From Deroplatys truncata (lineage: Eukaryota > Arthropoda > Insecta > Mantodea > Mantidae): a stretch of 64,000 nucleotides of DNA. The notes under the pieces are model-generated. The model searched no databases and was not told the origin of the DNA. It was given only the letters and a program-made list of their open reading frames with translations. Position 1 is the stretch's first letter. Every line of letters begins with the position of its first letter. Positions 11,363-23,055 of this stretch are shown piece after piece. Made by a program: the position numbers and the translations under genes. Location of the stretch: contig CM060985.1 in assembly GCA_030765065.1 (NCBI GenBank), forward strand, positions 177,632,096-177,696,095, written 5' to 3'.

Positions 11363-12283
11363 ACTTAGGATAAACACCGGACCGTAGATTCACTGACAGT
11401 AAATAACGTAGAATCACAGGGAAAAGGTTGCGCTAGACAACCATTGCCTACTCTAATCAGGCAACACACCAAAAATGCTGAATATCACAAAGTCTCTTCA
11501 AATATAAGCGGATCAATCCATAAACTGATTGCTGGCATTCAAATATATTTGAAACTAAAGCCTAATGCCTTTGCCTCTGACATAGGATATTTAAAATAAA
11601 TTTAATTTCAAAACACGCTGGCAAGGATTAAGAAAAAACGCAGTAAAATTCAAATAAATATACAGTAGATATCGGAGTACATCCCAGCGCATACAAAACA
11701 GTCAGATACATGCATATTGAGGTACAGTCAGTGGAATAATTACCATTCATAATATAGTCCAATATTTCACTCTGGCAATTTTAAAGGAATTTTGTAATCA
11801 ATATAATTGCTAACTAACAATTACATCTACCCACATTATATTAGCTTCAACCAGAAGAGAAGTTATAACCAGATTAAGGATCCATTAAGTTAAGAGTGAA
11901 GTAAAGTATACTGTGTATCGAGTAGAGTGGAGCGAGGTGCCGCATTGGGGTGTTGTTTACCTGTGAGGCCGTGTACTAGTCAGCCACGATATGGGTGCGC
12001 TTTGAGGAGGGTGCCACTGATTTTGTTCACAATGCTTAAGGCACAATGAATACAGTACTTCATTTACAGGCCTCAGGTCACAGCCTCGCTAGTAAATGTA
12101 TTGTGAATGTTTTCTTTATTTGATACTTTGTCCATTTATTCTATAACTGTAAGTTCCTCTTCCCACGAACGCACTCATATCGTGGCCGACTAGTACTCTC
12201 TCTTCCTTTTATGCATTTGAGAAGAGATTTTTTTTTGTTTCACGTATGGAAAAGCCGATTTTAATGGAGTTGTATTGGAGTTG
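11363..12283. other. Unassigned stretch containing a small inverted-repeat element
   Basis: AT-rich and without genes except for the candidate MITE at 11971-12198. The region 11900-12100 is more GC-rich. Confidence 0.4.
11971..12198. mobile_element. Candidate MITE with ~33-bp terminal inverted repeats
   Basis: The left arm GTACTAGTCAGCCACGATAT (from 11973) and the right arm ending ATATCGTGGCCGACTAGTAC (to 12196) are inverse with one mismatch, and the match continues a few bases inward (GGGTGCGC against GAACGCACTC). The 228-bp size and lack of coding fit a MITE. I see no clear target duplication, so the superfamily is unknown. Confidence 0.55.
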
Positions 12284-13097
12284 TATTATATTTCAACCGT
12301 TGGGGAGCCGAACTTGTAGTAGTTGCAACCCCACGTATAGTAAACAGTCTCCGGTAGCCTTTGCCCCAAATGTACTTTCAGGTGGCCTTTGTCCCAAGTT
12401 TAAAAAATTATTAACTTTGTAATTTTGACTGTTTCTTTGAATATTATACTTACACAGATTATAATTTTACTTCACTCCTTTTTATTAATGCTTGACACGA
12501 TTTAAATACCACTTCACTGATATAGAGAGAGAGAGCTGCGAGATTTTTTTTTATTAAATACTTGTACTTTTTAACACATAAACTCCTTTTTTCTCACACT
12601 AATACGTATTAAATTTCTTGAGGACACCTAGTAACGCTGTCTGCAACCAACTGACTTGATTTCAACCGCCTAAACTTGTAAATTTCTGTATTTCAAGTCT
12701 CCGATTGGCTATTCCTAATCCAATAGAATACCTTCCTTTAACTAAAGCTTTTTCTGGTTGTTGATTGGCTATTTTTATAAACTGTCGCTAAAATTACATT
12801 ATTGCTTCCAAAAATCACAAGTAACATTTATACTCTCAAATTCATTATTGCCTCATTCTTGCCCCATTGTTAGCAACGTTTAACCTATTATTCTCACAGC
12901 TCCTACATTATTAAATTACGTAATGCATTCACATAACATTATTACACATGAATACAATAATATAAACATATACAATGACTGTAATATACACTTTTTGTAT
13001 ATTGTTACATACACATTTCTTTAACGCGGGCTGTTATTGAATTTATATATTTATATAATTAGACTGAAATCATTTAAGTGTTAAAAACACTGCCTCA
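12284..13097 (-). repeat. Family S repeat (LTR-like)
   Basis: S copy on the minus strand. The TGAGGCAGTGTTTTTAACAC end is at 13078-13097. The distal end reads GTTGGGGAGCCGAAC, then GTAGTAGTTGCAACCCCACG, then two GCCCCAA words. Two TGTCAAG/AATAAA-like signals lie near 12490. The same order of blocks occurs at 17052 and 47854. No reading frame of note. Confidence 0.75.
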
Positions 13098-14120
13098 CTT
13101 TACAGCAGCTTCAAGTAGCATTCTACTGCCCTTCACAGGTGGAGTGTGCTGCATGTAGTAAGTAGAAGGTGTGTGTATCTGTTTACCTTTTCGCGCAAGC
13201 AGTTGCATCCTGTTTTACACGCACAGTTCTTCAGTTATTACACTTACTCTTCTTCACCACCAGTGGTAGTGGTGGTACTTTTATTCCGAAAAGTTTCGGT
13301 ATTATATAGTAAAATACAACAATTGCATGGACCTCATTGCCAAACATTCCTTTCTTATCCCTATAATCTAACTCTGTGTGTATATATTAATATATACCGG
13401 CCGAGTCTTCTAAACCTGCGGATTGAGAAGCTACGCAGTCCTGGTGTTGTATAGACTATACCGTAAACACTGTCTGTCCTTAGCATCAGGTTGTATCGAC
13501 TTGGACCGAAGTGATTGCTTTGCCGCTATACGTGCAGTGACTTGCACTCGTAACGCAAGGTGTGCGCGTTGGCCTTCAGTGGTACCAGGTTCAATTACTG
13601 CCACTTGAAGGTACCTTTTATGTTTAGTAAATTTAACGAGAACTGGTAGTTTGGCATGAAAGTGTCGTGTCACTTAATTATGTTTACTTATGTGGATTTC
13701 ATTAAAACATAAATTGTTACTTGTTAGAATATGCAAATCCACTTTCTAGTGCATTCGAAAAGAAATCATAGTTTGTTAGAATGTTCTCGAAACATGAACA
13801 GAAATGAATAAAAAAATTCTCATTCATTTACAGGCGCGATTTGAACTTCTGACCTCCACTATAACTTTCCAGCATGCGCTACTAGAGCGCGTTAACAACA
13901 AGCACCACCGTAGCCCTAATCAGCGGGCTGGTGAATGCGGTGTCAGAATGCATTTCTCATCGTCTATAAAATGCAAGGTTGCGTGTTACCAATCCGTAGG
14001 ATGAGAAGACTCACGTGGTATATACACACAGCGCTCCGACCTTTAAGAACTCTCTCTTAGTACCGTCCCCACGTCTTCCGTTCTCCAAGGCAAGTAACCC
14101 CTTTGCCGAATCTTAGGCAA
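13098..14120. other. Unassigned stretch with tRNA-like traces
   Basis: No gene is recognised. GGTTCAATTACTGCCA at about 13591 resembles a Pol III B box, but no A box could be matched with confidence. A second tRNA-like trace is annotated separately at 13804-13915. Confidence 0.35.
13804..13915 (-). repeat. Possible tRNA-derived SINE remnant
   Basis: On the minus strand, TAGCGCATGCTGG resembles an A box and AGAAGTTCAAATCGCGCC a B box, about 30 bp apart. An A/T-rich tail (AATGAATGAG, then a T run) follows. Too short and diverged to be a functional tRNA gene. Confidence 0.4.
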
Positions 14121-15790
14121 AAAATCTGATCTGTTACACTCACATGGCTTTCTCTATCCTTGTACAAACTATTTTTACAAACGTTTATTCTCCATATGCT
14201 TCATGTTAATCGAGATGTTAATCTTATTGCTAATTTTCTTGTAGATGCAAGGGGAATATGGTAGTATTTAAGCGACAGTCAAATGTTTTAAGAGCTGGTT
14301 GCTATGTGGTGTATTCCATTCTCTTTGCATTACCAGGACTAAAAAAATGATTAACGAATTCCCATTTGAGAAAAACTGTGTTGGAAAATTTTAGGGAATA
14401 ACAAGGAATATCTCGAAAATGGTTCAGTCAACAACAAAAAATGTATATCACATAAATTGTGTATTTTAACGCGATCTACATATTTGTGTAGTAAAATTTT
14501 GTCTATCTCTTATGGTTTACCAGTTATCCAAAAGTTTTTCACAATAAAGAATACTTTTGGAAACATTCCCACAAAATTCGAGATATACGTTTCATTGTCA
14601 TAAAAATATCTTAAACGTACGACATTTTAATGAAACTCGTTAGAGCCGTTTTTGAGAAAATTAAAACTTTCGAAAAATGTTCCATGTAAAATGTAATCTG
14701 GGATTGGGGGATTTTCTTGAAAACCTTCGTGTCGCATTTCTGGAAGATACTGAACCTAAATACCAAGTTTGGTGTTTATCTGACTGTTCGTTTTTGAGTT
14801 GTGTTGTTTAGACGGACAGAAACACACGGACATGTTTCCAAAAATGTTTTTTTTTAATTCCTCTACTAGGTATAGTAAGTAGGGGAAGTATTGTATTCCA
14901 CACAAAAATTCGATACCGATATTTCAGGTAAATACATGTTTTGAGACCCCTGAATCCAAAAAAAAGCATTTTTGGAAACATTTCCGTGTGTGTCTTAGTG
15001 TGTGTGTCTGTCTGTGAGCAGCATAACTCAGAAACGAACAGTCGGATAAACACCAAACTTGGTATTTAGGTTCAGTATCTTCCAGAGATGCGACACAAAG
15101 ATTTTCAAGAAAATGCCCTAACCCCAGATTACCTTTTACATGGAACATTTTTCGAAAATTTTAATTTTCTCAAAAACGGCTGTAACGATTTTGATTAAAA
15201 TTTCGTATATTTGAGATATTTTAATTTCAAATGAAATTTATATCTCGAATTTTGTGGGAATGTCTCCAAAAGTATTGTTCATTGTGAATAACTTTTGGAT
15301 AACTGGTAAACCATAAGAGATAGACAAGATTTTACTACACAAATAATGTAGATCGCGTTAAAATACACAATTTATATCATATACATTTTTTGGTTGAGTG
15401 AACCATTTTCAAGATAACATGCTTGTTGTTCCCTTAAATTTTCCAATACTTAAACTTTTTCTTAAAGGGAATGCGTTATTAATTTTTTTTGTCCTGGTAA
15501 TGCAAAAGAGAATGGAATACTCCACATAGCAACCAGCTTTTAAAATATTTGACTATTGCTTAAAGCCTACCAACTCCCCTTGCATCTACAAGAAAATTAG
15601 CAATAAGATTAAAATCTCGATTAACATGAAGCATATGGAGAATAAGCGTTTGTAAAAATAGTTTGTACAAAGGTAGAGAAAGTCATGTGAGTGTAACAGA
15701 TCAGATTTTTTTTTTTTGGATTCAGGAGGCATCAAAACTTGTATATCCGGTGAAATCTGAACATCGTATTTTTGTGTGGAATCCAGTAAG
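14121..15790 (-). repeat. Composite T: outer copy holding an inverted inner T copy
   Basis: The outer copy (minus strand) runs 14121-14855 and resumes at 15706-15790 with GGATTCAGGAGGC, CATCAAAAC and TATCCGGTGAAATC, the normal continuation of T after its internal T run. An inner T copy in the opposite orientation (14856-15705) lies exactly within that T run, which now appears as T9 on the left and T12 on the right. The two copies form an inverted repeat of about 0.7 kb arms. The same arrangement at the same internal site is present at 42553-44295. Confidence 0.8.
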
Positions 15791-16670
15791 TTCTGGTTTT
15801 ACTCAGTATGTAGTTTAGCTGGTGGGAAGGGTACACAGTATGCTGAAGTCGTGCCGCGCGTAACCGTACTGTGGAAAACAGCTAACGGTCATTCATTGTC
15901 CCACGTCTTTAACCCTCGTCTCATACTAAATAGCTAAACCCCTACCTGGATGCCAAAGGAATCCTCCACTCACAGCTTAAACATCACCCAGCAGACAGTA
16001 TATAGGTATCTTCAATGAAACATATAAATGTGCAATGAAAATTTACCTCTATCAACAAGAACTAGATATAAGAGTAACTTTTGCTAGAATAGTTTATAGA
16101 AGAGTGAGTGGAGAGTGTAAAACAGCAGATATTTTCCACGATATTGCAAAGCGTATTGTGCCAACTGAAATTGCATTTTAATTTGAACCTTCATGTTGTA
16201 ATGCTTTGGGACTACGTTGGAGTCTAAATAATGCGCGTAACTAAACCAATTAATATTAAACAAATTTATACGAGAGCCCTGGCCTTCACATTCGATTGAT
16301 TCCAGCAATAGCGTTATTATTAATATGGCTTACCCATTTAATATGATATACAAGCAGTGATATTTTAAACAAGATCTGTTTGCTGAATTTGATTGTTCCA
16401 AATGGATCTGTAGGAACGTGTTACCAGGCAAATAAATCCAATTTTATGGCCCATCTTTTAACTATAATATAATGCGCTTCATTTTATCAGAACTGACGTC
16501 ATTAAAATGCTGCTGCAGAATTTTATTTCATTTCACATCATCCCAGGCAATAACTTGTAATTATTTGCTTATTTTGCTGCCCTGGATGCTATGATAATTC
16601 TGCTGGTTTGTATAGCAACGGAATCGTGCCAACGCTTCTGGTTTCCTGTTCTGTTTGTACTTATTCTAAC
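15791..16670. other. Unassigned intergenic stretch
   Basis: I see no gene, SINE or tandem array here. A minus-strand frame at 16084-16308 has no recognisable motif. Confidence 0.4.
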
Positions 16671-16671
16671 A

Positions 16672-17045
16672 CTGCGTAGAGACGGTATTGCATTCCACAC
16701 AAAAATTCGATACCGAGTATTCACCGGAAATACATGTTTTGAGGTGGCATGAATACAAATAAAACACTTTTGGAAACATGTCAATGTGTGTGTTTGCTCG
16801 TGAAAAGCATAAAACTCAAAAACGATGGATAAATACCAAACTTACTATTTGAGTTTAATGAAACATCCGTCGGAAATGTTGATTTTCTCAAAAATGTGTC
16901 ATGGATTTTTATGAAAATATAGATTTAAAATATTTTTATAGGAAATGAAATGTATATTTTGTATTTCTTTGAAATATCACCAAACGTCCTCTTTATTCTC
17001 AACGACTTTCGCACTAGTCGAACCTAAGAAATGTTACTACAACAA
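16672..17045 (+). repeat. Family T repeat, 5' fragment, diverged
   Basis: It begins near the T 5' end with TTGCATTCCACACAAAAATT, then ATTCACCGGAAATACATG, then AACAGC-like and AAATGTATATTTTG words in T order. It stops at an S repeat that begins at 17052. Confidence 0.65.
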
Positions 17046-17051
17046 AAATGT

Positions 17052-17850
17052 TGAGGCAGTATCTTTAAATGATTCTAGTCAAATTATATAACATGTAAAT
17101 TGAATAACAGCCCCCCTTGAAGCAATATGTGTATGTAATAGTTTTTAAAATCTTTGTAACAGTCATTGCATATGCTTATATTATTGTAAACATGTTCAAT
17201 AATGCTATGTGAATGCATTACGTAATTTAATAATGTAGGAGCTGTGAGAAAAATAGGTTTAAAGTTGCTAACAATGAGGTAACAATCAGTCAATAATGAG
17301 TAAGAAAGTTTAAATGCTACTAGTCATTATTAGTGCAGCATTAATGTAAATTTTGAGACAGTTTAAAAAATAGCCAATCAACAAACAGAAAAAAGATTTA
17401 TTAAATGAAGGTATTCCATTGGAGTAGGATTAGCCAATCAGAGACTTGAAATACAGAAATTTATAAGTTTAGACGCTTGAAATCAATTCAGTTGCCTCCA
17501 AACAGTGCTCATAAGACGCGAGATATGTTCTCGAGAAATTAAAAACGTATTCGTGTGAGACGAAAATAGTACACGTGTTAAAAACTACAAGTGTTAAATA
17601 AAAGAATCTCACAGCTCTCTATATCAGTGAAGTGATATTTAATTTGTGTCAAGGATTAATAAAAAAGGGAGTGACTTAAAACTTACAATCTGTGTAAGCC
17701 TACATTCTTGTCGCATCACGCCCTGCCAAGATATCCATGTCTCTAAAATAATACTGACGCAGCCGAGGCAAACATAAATATTTAATATTTAAAGAACCAG
17801 TTTAATTAAAAAGTTAATATTTTTTTTTAAACTTGGGGCAAACAATGTAA
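17052..17850 (+). repeat. Family S repeat (LTR-like)
   Basis: It starts TTGAGGCAGTATCTTTAAAT and carries all S blocks in order: AATAACAGCCCCCCTTGAAG, GGAGCTGTGAG, GCTAACAATGAGGTAAC, two AGCCAATCA words, CACAGCTCTCTATATCAGTG, GGATTAATAAAAAAGG and GCAGCCGAGGCAAACAT. It ends at ACTTGGGGCAAAC. TATA-like and AATAAA-like words fit an LTR, but a solo-LTR identity is not proven. Confidence 0.75.
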
Positions 17851-17919
17851 CAAAACTCCTACTTCAAATCGGCTTTTCATATGTTGCAGCAAACAACGTA
17901 AAGACAATACCTTTCTCAA

Positions 17920-18256
17920 TGTTGATCTTGCTGAAACACACAATTTATGCCATACATTCCTTTTTTGTGCCGTGAACCATCTCCGAGATGCTCCTTGTGA
18001 TTTGTTTGAATTTTCCATTACTTATGCTTTTTGTAAAATGGTAATTTGTTATTGATTTTTTATGTTCATAGCAACCAGCTCTTAAAACATTTGACTATCC
18101 TTAAAGCCTACCATATTCCCCTTGCACCTACAGGAAAATTAGCAATAAGATTAACATTTCGATTAACATGAAGTAGATGGAGAATAAGCGTTTGCAAATA
18201 CAGTTTGTACAAGAGCAGAGAACGTTATGCGAGTGCAACACGTCAGAGTTTTAGAA
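17920..18256 (+). repeat. Family T repeat, 3' fragment
   Basis: It covers the 3' half of T from ACACAATTTATGCCATACAT to GCAGAGAACGTTATGCGAG and the end AACACGTCAGA. The 5' half is missing and a SINE follows immediately. Confidence 0.75.
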
Positions 18257-18264
18257 AAAGGTCC

Positions 18265-18565
18265 CTATCTCTGTCTGTGTGGTTGAGCTTTTCTTAAAGG
18301 ATGTTCTTTAACTACTTTGGTTCTTGGCGTCCCATTCGATGTTAGGCATGAAAGACCAAACATTTTACTTATACCTCTTTTTCTGCCCCTTGACGTTCTG
18401 TTACATGCCGCAAATATACGGCAGGGGACCACCGGCTTTACTTTCCTTCCGAAGAATGTCATGATAACTATTTTCACAGCCGTAAAAGTCAACCTACCTC
18501 CGCCGGGTTTGAACCCGCAAAGTCCGCAACTAGATTTTACAACGGTACCGATAGACCACGGACTG
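18265..18565 (-). repeat. SINE-A, tRNA-derived
   Basis: One of three related SINEs (others at 49513-49803 and 62645-62935). On the minus strand the head has GGTCTATCGGTACC (A-box position) and GCGGGTTCAAACCCGG (B box). The body carries CTTCGGAAGGAAAGTAAAGC, CCGGTGGTCCC and the end GGTCTTTCATGCC. It lies between a T 3' end and a subfamily-2 T copy. Confidence 0.78.
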
Positions 18566-19220
18566 TCTTATGAACAGCATAAATCAAGAACGAAAAGTCT
18601 AATAAACATCTAACTTGGTATCGAGGCTTAGTATCTTCCAAATATGCAACATGATGATTTTCAAGTAAATCCTCCCACCCAAAACTACGTCTTACATGGA
18701 ACATCTTTCGATTTGTGATTTTCTCAAAGATGTCTCTAACAATTTTGAACAAAATATCATACATTAAAGATATTCACATGACAAATAAAATGTGTATCTC
18801 GAATTTTCAAGGAAAATCCTTTGAAATTTTCTTCATTTGGAAAGTATATTATATAACCTCGTATAACTCATAAACTTTAAGCAACACATGAAAACGCACT
18901 ACACAAAAAATTTAGATCGCTTTAAAACATTTTATTTCAAACAATGTTCTTGTGGCTTTAGCCATTTCCGATATTACCGCTATTAATTATTCTAATTACT
19001 CCCTACTTTGTCATACCTTTGAAGACCTGTCGACATTCACTTGTTTCTCGCGATTGCATGGAAACTGTATGAAATATTAAAGGCCAGCATATAGCTTCCA
19101 GTTCCTTAAGCATTTAAGTGTCACTGTTCTGTTTGTATCTATGAAAAAATGTGCAATGTAGCTATTTCTGGAAAGGTTTGTTTGAATAAAAATATAGTCC
19201 ATAGGAAAATAAGAGTCAGT
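18566..19220 (+). repeat. Family T repeat, diverged subfamily 2
   Basis: It runs from GAACAGCATAAATCAAGAAC through CTTACATGGAACATCTTTCG to GTTTCTCGCGATTGCATGG and the degraded 3' end near 19220. The 5' terminal ~130 bp with ACTTTCTC is missing. Confidence 0.7.
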
Positions 19221-19261
19221 AAGAATAGTTTGTATACCCTTTCTTTCTCCTTATGTTCTCC

Positions 19262-19490
19262 ATCAATCCGGACGAGATGGCGTTGCAGTAACCTATGCGA
19301 CTTGCATCGGGAGGTCCCAAATCAAGCTCCCGGGCTGACCGATCTGACGGAATGATTTTCAAGGTTTTCTTCGGTGGCTAGGCCAATACTGGTTTGAAGA
19401 ATTTGACCGGCAAATTTTACTATTATCCCGTTCATCACCTCATTTCATTTCGTACTTTTTCACCGCCGCACCAGTTATTAGGCTGGTCAC
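19262..19490 (+). repeat. SINE-B-like element, 5' part, upstream of the satellite
   Basis: This flank aligns, with substantial divergence, to SINE-B at 53272-53648. Shared pieces are a B-box-like GGTCCCAAATCAAGCTCCC, GGTTTTCTTCGG (GGTTTTCTCCGAG in SINE-B), TTCATCACCTCATTTCATTT and CACCAG..TAGGCTGGTCACC leading into CATCCTGG. The 5' half is weaker than the 3' half. The element continues into the 76-bp array, and its far 3' end appears after the array at 22366-22420. Confidence 0.6.
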
Positions 19491-22365
19491 CATCCTGGAT
19501 ATCCTATGATCCAGAGTTTATTTGCTAGTCGACAGGCTACTGACCCAAGACACTGGACTGATCACACATGCTGGAAATGCTATGAACAAGAGTTTGCTTG
19601 CTCCTCGACAGGCTACTGACCCAAGACACTGGACTGATCACACATCCTGGATATGCTATGAACAAGAGTTTGCTTGCTCCTCGACAGGCTACTGACCCAA
19701 GACACTGGACTGATCACACATCCTGGATATGCTATGAACAAGAGTTTGCTTGCTCCTCGACAGGCTACTGACCCAAGACATTGGGCTGATCACACATCCT
19801 GGATATGCTATGAACAAGAGTTTGCTTGCTCCTAGACAGGCTACTGACCCAAGACACTGGACTGATCACACATGCTGGATATGCTATGAACAAGAGTTTG
19901 CTTGCTCCTCGACAGGCTACTGACCCAAGACATTGGGCTGATCACACATCCTGCATATCCTATGATCTAGAGTTTGCTTGCTCCTCGACAGGCTACTGAC
20001 CCAAGACATTGGGCTGATCACACATCCTGGATATGCTATGCTCCAGAGTTTGCTTGCTCCTCGACAGGCTACTGACCCAAGACATTGGGCTGATCACACA
20101 TCCTGGATATCCTATGATCCAGAGTTTATTTGCTAGTCGACAGGCTACTGACCCAAGACACTGGACTGATCACACATGCTGGATATGCTATGAACAAGAG
20201 TTTGCTTGCTCCTCGACAGGCTACTGACCCAAGACACTGGACTGATCACACATCCTGGATATGCTAGGAACAAGAGTTGGCTTGCTCCTCGACAGGCTAC
20301 TGACACAACACATTGGCCTGCTCACACATCCTGGATATGCTATGATTCAGATTTTGCTTGCTCCTAGACAGATACTGACACAAGACAATGGGCTGATCAC
20401 ACATCCTGGATATGCTATGGTCAAGCGTTTGCTTGCTCCTCGACCGGCTACTGACCCAAGACATTGAACTGATCACCCATCCTGGATATGCTATGATCTA
20501 GAGTTTGCTTGCTCTTCCAAAGACTACTGACACCAGACATTGGTCTGATCACACATCCTGGATATGCTATGATCTAGAGTTTGCTTTCTCTTCCACAGAC
20601 TACTGACACAAGACATTCGGCAGATCACACATCCTGGATATGCTATGATCAAGAGTTTGCTTGCTCTTCCACAGACTACTGACACAAGACATTGGGCTGA
20701 TCACACATCCTGGATATGCTATGATCAAGAGTTTGATTGCTGCTCGACAGGCTACTGGCACAAGAATTTGGACTGATCTCACAACCTGGATATACTATGA
20801 ACCAGAGTTTGCTTGCTGCTCCACAGGCTACTGACACAAGACATTGGACTGATCACACATCCTGTATATGCTATGATCAAGAGTTTGCTTGCTGCTCGAC
20901 AGGCTACTGACACAAGAATTTGGACTGATCACACATCCTGGATATACTATGAACCAGAGTTTGCTTGCTGTTTGACAGGCTACTGACACAAGAATTTGGA
21001 CTGATCACACATCCTGGATGTGCTATGATCAAGAGTTTGCTTGTTCTTCCACAGGTTACTGACACAAGGCATTGGGCTGATCACACATTCTGGATATGCT
21101 ATGGTCTAGAGTTTGCTTCCTGCTCGACAGTCTACTGACACAATGCACTGGGCTGATCACACATCTCTGGATATGCTATTATCAAGAGTTTGCTTGCTCT
21201 TCCACAGGCTACTGACACAAGAATTTGGGCTGATCACGCATTCTGGATATGCTATGAACCAGAGTTTGCTTGCTCCTCGACAGGCTACTGACCCAAGTTA
21301 TTGGGCTGATCACACATCCTGTATATGGTATGAACCAGAGTTTGCTTGCTCCTCGACAGGCTACTGACCCAAGGCATTGGGCTGATCACACATCCTGGAT
21401 ATGCTATGATCAAGAGTTTGCTTGCTGCTCGACAGGCTACTGACACAAGAATTTGGACTGATCACACATCCTGGATATACTATGAACCAGAGTTTGCCTG
21501 CTGCTCGACCGGCTACTGACACAAGGCATTGGCTGATTACACATCCTGGATATGCTATGATCAAGAGTTTGCTTGCTGCTCGACAGGCTACTGGCACAAG
21601 AATTTGGACTGATCACACAACCTGGATATACTATGAACCAGAGTTTGCTTGCTGCTCGACAGGCTACTGACAAAAGGCATTGGGCTGATCACACATCCTG
21701 GATATGCTATGACAAGAGTTTGCTTGCTGCTCGGTAGGCTACTGACACAAGAATTTGGACTGATCACACATCCTGGATATACTATGATCCAGAGTTTGCT
21801 TGCACCTCAACAGACCACTGACCCAAGTTATTGGGCTGATCACACATCCTGGATATCCTATGATCTAGAGTTTGCTTACTCCTCGACAGGTTACTGAAAC
21901 AAGACATTGGGCTGATCACACATCCTGGATATCCTATGATCTAGAGTTTGCTTGCTCCTCGACAGGCTACTGACACAAGACATTGGGTTGATCACACATC
22001 CTGGATATCCTATGATCTAGAGCTTGCTTGCTCCTCGACAGGCTACTGACCCAAGATATTGGACTGATCACACATCCTGCATATCCTATGATCTAGAGTT
22101 TGCTTGCTCCTCGACAGGCTACTGACCCAAGATATTGGGCTGATCACACATCCTGGATATCCTATGATCTAGAGTTTGCTTGCTCCTCGACAGGCTACTG
22201 ACCCAAGATATTGGGCTGATCACACATCCTGGATATCCTATGATCTGGAGTTTGCTTGCTCCTCGACAGGCTACTGACCCAAGATATTGAGCTGATCACA
22301 CATCCTGCATATCCTATGATCTAGAGTTTGCTTGCTCCTCGACAGGCTACTGACCCAAGTTTTTG
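19484..22365 (+). repeat. 76-bp satellite array, about 38 units
   Basis: Direct tandem repeat with a 76-bp period (for example successive GACACTGGACTGATCACACA at 19549 and 19625). Every unit has TGATCACACATCCTGGATAT, then GAGTTTGCTTGCT and CAGGCTACTGAC. Unit types are clustered. Those with CTCCTCGACAGG and CCCAAGA dominate 19.5-20.5 kb and 21.8-22.36 kb. Units with CTCTTCCACAG occupy 20.5-20.7 kb. Between 20.7 and 21.8 kb, GATATGCTATGATCAAG and GATATACTATGAACCAG units alternate in a 152-bp dimer pattern. Frames through it are period artefacts because 76 is not divisible by three. The unit matches the 3' segment of SINE-B. Confidence 0.97.
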
Positions 22366-22420
22366 GCTTATAAGTTCTTGCGGGTGTAGTCCTTCAAAGT
22401 AGAGAGCAATCCGTTAATGG
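22366..22420 (+). repeat. SINE-B-like element, 3' end after the satellite
   Basis: After the last unit the sequence reads GGCTTATAAGTTCTTGCGGG, then TGTAGTCCTTCAAAGTAG. SINE-B at 53272-53648 (minus strand) has GCTTGTAAGTCCTGCGGGG, then TGTAAGTCCTACATAAG at the same place after CTGACCCCAGG. The array is thus bracketed by the two ends of one SINE-like element. Confidence 0.72.
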
Positions 22421-23055
22421 AGAAGTAGAAGTTCTCCCTAAATCGTCTCAGGACTTCAAGACAGAACACCGCATTCGCAGCTGTATCAGCAGAGAAAATC
22501 TCCGTTTGGATAACTTCTTCAGAACCCGAACAGCGGCGTTATTGCTAGTTAATAGCCAAACAGAACGATTATCAGCTTCAGCCTATGTACGCTCAGCTCT
22601 AAACCGCTTGCGTTTTTGCGGCAGCTTTCCAAAGTTTGAGATAAACGTTTACTCAGACGTGCTGTCCTGCACACTTGCCATTGAAATCGCAATATAAGCG
22701 ACACGCAATAATTGATAAAAGCTTACAAACATTTTTTATGATCACATAACTAATTTGTGGTACTGAAAAATATTGTTGCTATGGATCTGAAGTTGACATT
22801 CTCACATACAATGTGCTTGTCATACAACAGATGAAATCTCAATGCTGAAAGAAATGACCAAAGCTACTAGTGCGGAAAGTAAAACCATCATAATGCAAAC
22901 ACTAAGTTATTCTAAGTTAAAAAATCAATTCCAACATTTAACTTCATCATAGCTTTCAATATCGAAAGTTTCAACAATTGACTTCCTGGACTCATAAATT
23001 TACTGTTTCTTACAAGGAAATACCCAATAAATTCTTCACGTTGATATCTACATCT
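22421..23055. other. Unassigned intergenic stretch
   Basis: A 63-codon plus-strand frame at 22506-22697 has no recognised motif. No repeat from the other families is seen. Confidence 0.4.

Noticed and set aside
13540-13612. tRNA gene or SINE head around GGTTCAATTACTGCC
   Set aside because: No convincing A box or acceptor pairing.
20033-21897. Repeated open frames in the 76-bp array as a repeat protein
   Set aside because: The period is not a multiple of three and frames end at random unit variants on both strands.
19484-22365. CRISPR array
   Set aside because: Units are contiguous without unique spacers, and the setting is eukaryotic.
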